A DNA stretch of 64,000 nucleotides from Draconibacterium halophilum. GTDB taxonomy: Bacteria > Bacteroidota > Bacteroidia > Bacteroidales > Prolixibacteraceae. The DNA lies in contig NZ_CP048409.1 in the NCBI RefSeq assembly GCF_010448835.1, positions 930,001-994,000 of the forward strand, in the 5' to 3' direction. This document shows, piece by piece, positions 61,712-64,000 of this stretch; position 1 is the first letter of the stretch, and the number at the start of each line of letters is the position of its first letter. A program made the position numbers and the translations under genes. The notes beneath the pieces are model-generated. The model searched no databases, had not been told where the DNA came from, and was given only the letters and a program-made list of their open reading frames with translations.

Positions 61712-64000
61712 ATGTTAGTTAAACTAAATAAATATACTTACCTCATTGTGGCCATTGGGATTATAGTTGTGGCAGCTATTCTCGAAAATGGTTTGCTTAG
61801 AAGAAATCCGGAGACTAAACTAATTAACGATTTCCAAACACAGCTACTGGCAAACGAAACAAAACTGCATGATAAACTGGCAGAAATTAAAGAAGTGCTG
61901 GCTGATGATGAATTGGACGAAGATATAAGCGAATTTTTTAGCCGGGATCAAACACTTATTCGTGAAACCGGATTTGGCGCGATGGTTTTTAAAAACAAAG
62001 AATTGTTTTTTTGGTCTGACCGTGGTATAACGTTTTTCAACCGATTGGAAGAAATAACTCAAACCAGTGGCCTGGCAAAATTGCCAAACGGTTATTACCT
62101 GGTAGATACAATTAATGTAGACGAGTATACAGCGGCTGTATATCATTTAATAAAGCGCAACTATACCTACGAAAACAAATACCTGCAAAATAATTTTTTT
62201 AAAAATTACAAGCTCCCCAACGACTATATTATACGAACAGAAAAATCCAAACACGGCTATGATATTGTTGACCTGAAAGGCGATTACCTGTTTACTCTTT
62301 TACCCCACGGAAATTATTTGTGTACCACCAATCAGTTGTATTTTCCCGGGGCCATATATTTCATCGGGCTTATTTTACTGTTATTTTATTTCCGAAAAGA
62401 ATTTGTAGACAACGACGCTCCGTTCTTTCTGAAACTGGTTTCGCTGGGAGTGGCATTGTTTGTGGTGTATTGGATTCACCTCATTTTCCAGGTGCCCAAG
62501 GTATTTTTTCATCTGAAATTTTTTAGCCCTGATTATTTTGCCATAAACGACTGGTTGCCATCACTGGGCGATTATTTTCTACTGGCGATATTTTTCCTTT
62601 TCTGGATATACAATTTCGCCATCGACCTGAATATCTCCGATTTGCAAAAGAACTCGGGTTTACGGCGAAAGGGAGTAATTATTCTACTTCTGATTTTTAA
62701 TGCCAGTTTATATTTGCTTATCGATAATTTAATTAAGGAGCTCATTTATAATTCAACCGTTTCATTTGCGCTGAACAAGATTATCGATATCACGCCTCAA
62801 AGTGTTTTGGGGATTTTTGCAGTAAGTTTATTATTATTGGGCGTTGTATTTTTTACTATCAGGGTAAACGAAAAAACGCTAAAAAGTTTTAAACTCTATC
62901 AGCTGGTTATATTAACGCTGGCTATTAGTTTATTCTTTGCCGGAGTGCAATACATTGCCGTACAAAATGTATCTATTTACGCACTGTTGCTCTTTATTAG
63001 TTGCGTTATACTTTCTTCGCTCATAACCCGTCACTATCTTCAAACCTTTACCTTAAGTTATCTGATTATTTATGTGGCGGTAGTTTCAGTTTATTCATTG
63101 GTTGTTATTAATCGTACTATCAGCAAAAAAGATAAAGAGCAACAGAAACTGTTTGCGGTGACACTTGTTGCCGAACGCGATCCGGCAGCCGAAGTTTTTA
63201 TGACCGAGATACAACAGCAGATTACAAAAGATTCGGATATACCGGAGCTGTTACTTCAAAACAGGGATGACGATGCCATTGAGCACATCAGGCAATTGTA
63301 TTTCAATTCCTATTTCAGAAAGTACCTGCTAAATATTCTGGTGTGTCGCGAGGGAAGTAATTTGATTATTCCTCCTGATAATTATGAAGTTTCGTGCATG
63401 CCCTACCTAAATGACAAAATAGAATCGGAAGGAATACAAATCCCTGGTACTAACTTTTATTTTATGGATAATATGAACGGAAGGATTTCATACACCGGCC
63501 GTTTACACTATCCCTTGGTTGATGGAGGAGAAGGGATAACTATTTATATTGATCTGGATTCTGATTTATTGTTCGAAGGAATTGGTTTCCCCGAGTTGCT
63601 GATCGATAAATCGATGGCTCGGTCAAATAGTTACCGCAAATACAATTATGCCAAATATTATGCGGGAGAATTACGAGATAAATATGGCGATTACAACTAC
63701 AATTACAACGGGCATGTATACCTGAAATCGGATGATGAATTTTCGTTTCTTCGTCAGGGAAAATACGAACATTTGGTTTATCGTACCAGCCAGCAGAATT
63801 ATGTGGTTGTTTCCAGGGAGTTGCTAACACCTATCGATTATCTGATTTCTTTCCCGTATTTGTTTGTATTCTATTTTCTTACCCTGCTGGTTGTTTTAAT
63901 GATTGCTAATCGCTCCATTCGGGGACGAAGGGTATTTTTCGATCTGAAATTTAAGATTCAGGCAGCGATTATTTCCATTGTTTTTGTTTCGCTAATGGTT
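61712..64000 (+). CDS. Large multi-pass membrane sensor protein, 3' end outside window (probable histidine kinase)
   Basis: The frame from ATG 61712 is open for 763 codons to the window edge. A first helix at residues 8-25 is followed by a ~185-residue extracytoplasmic domain, then several membrane helices (about 215-470, with LLLLGVVFFTI and LYQLVILTLAISLFFAG). A second extracytoplasmic-like domain follows (VTLVAERDPAAEVFMTEI and on), and a last helix begins near 710. This architecture fits Bacteroidota HAMP sensor kinases, but the kinase part, if present, lies outside the window. Confidence 0.65.
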   Translation, partial: MLVKLNKYTYLIVAIGIIVVAAILENGLLRRNPETKLINDFQTQLLANETKLHDKLAEIKEVLADDELDEDISEFFSRDQTLIRETGFGAMVFKNKELFFWSDRGITFFNRLEEITQTSGLAKLPNGYYLVDTINVDEYTAAVYHLIKRNYTYENKYLQNNFFKNYKLPNDYIIRTEKSKHGYDIVDLKGDYLFTLLPHGNYLCTTNQLYFPGAIYFIGLILLLFYFRKEFVDNDAPFFLKLVSLGVALFVVYWIHLIFQVPKVFFHLKFFSPDYFAINDWLPSLGDYFLLAIFFLFWIYNFAIDLNISDLQKNSGLRRKGVIILLLIFNASLYLLIDNLIKELIYNSTVSFALNKIIDITPQSVLGIFAVSLLLLGVVFFTIRVNEKTLKSFKLYQLVILTLAISLFFAGVQYIAVQNVSIYALLLFISCVILSSLITRHYLQTFTLSYLIIYVAVVSVYSLVVINRTISKKDKEQQKLFAVTLVAERDPAAEVFMTEIQQQITKDSDIPELLLQNRDDDAIEHIRQLYFNSYFRKYLLNILVCREGSNLIIPPDNYEVSCMPYLNDKIESEGIQIPGTNFYFMDNMNGRISYTGRLHYPLVDGGEGITIYIDLDSDLLFEGIGFPELLIDKSMARSNSYRKYNYAKYYAGELRDKYGDYNYNYNGHVYLKSDDEFSFLRQGKYEHLVYRTSQQNYVVVSRELLTPIDYLISFPYLFVFYFLTLLVVLMIANRSIRGRRVFFDLKFKIQAAIISIVFVSLMV

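Overview
The window is ordinary chromosomal DNA of a Bacteroidota bacterium, most likely a marine member of the Marinilabiliales (Prolixibacteraceae-like). Reasons: a fused secDF, the dapL/dapF lysine route, Bacteroidota-only families (DUF4783, TIGR02757, a deacetylase with a Bacteroidota-type N-terminus, a long KamA-like radical SAM protein, a GNAT-nitrilase fusion), promoter -7 boxes of the TAnnTTTG type, few Shine-Dalgarno sequences and several TTG starts. The genus is inference. Both window ends cut genes: secDF on the left and a large membrane sensor on the right.

Layout. 1-5.2 kb: secDF end, a 530-base non-coding region with a 21-base phased array, then tatA, a Ca2+/Na+ exchanger, lolD, a TIGR02757 protein and trmN6. 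5.2-12.4 kb: a flavodoxin, a ferredoxin-NADP reductase-like gene, then a leftward run radC - deacetylase - FemAB-like - deacetylase - GNAT (frameshifted) - upp. 12.5-14.7 kb: rpsT, tRNA-Glu, lptB and tatC, all leftward. 15-24.8 kb: recQ, ahcY, a lipoprotein with a degenerate Rieske domain, greA (frameshifted), a HIT protein, dnaE and trxA. 25-35.4 kb: a DUF58 protein, a Tat-exported NIPSNAP protein, comM, then secreted or carbohydrate-related genes (PQQ-propeller lipoprotein, beta-sandwich protein, GH9 glycosidase, Tat-exported aldo/keto reductase) and ppa. 35.4-46.4 kb: an M14 peptidase, folA-thyA, a voltage-gated K+ channel with a zinc ribbon, ald, an aminotransferase, dapL, an AT-rich AAA ATPase and dapF. 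46.4-64 kb: the KamA-like protein, era, der, corA, the GNAT-nitrilase fusion, an ABM monooxygenase with an Fe-alcohol dehydrogenase, mutL, two rhomboids, a YihY protein, a DUF4783 protein, rlmH and the sensor.

Functional links: protein export recurs (secDF, tatA, tatC, lolD, lptB, and two proteins with twin-arginine signals). folA-thyA form a thymidylate unit. dapL and dapF serve lysine and peptidoglycan precursor synthesis, but this dapF has serine in place of both catalytic cysteines.

No phage, transposase, CRISPR array or defence island is visible. The most unusual signals are non-coding. One is an array of GCGGA cores spaced exactly 21 bases apart, made of two unit types and bracketed by inverted copies of a dispersed purine-rich element. 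A second composite element lies at 32.7-33.0 kb. A palindrome family recurs at 28.6, 30.8 and 38.7 kb. Two genes (greA and a GNAT gene) are each broken by one missing base in a five-base homopolymer, which may be sequencing error.
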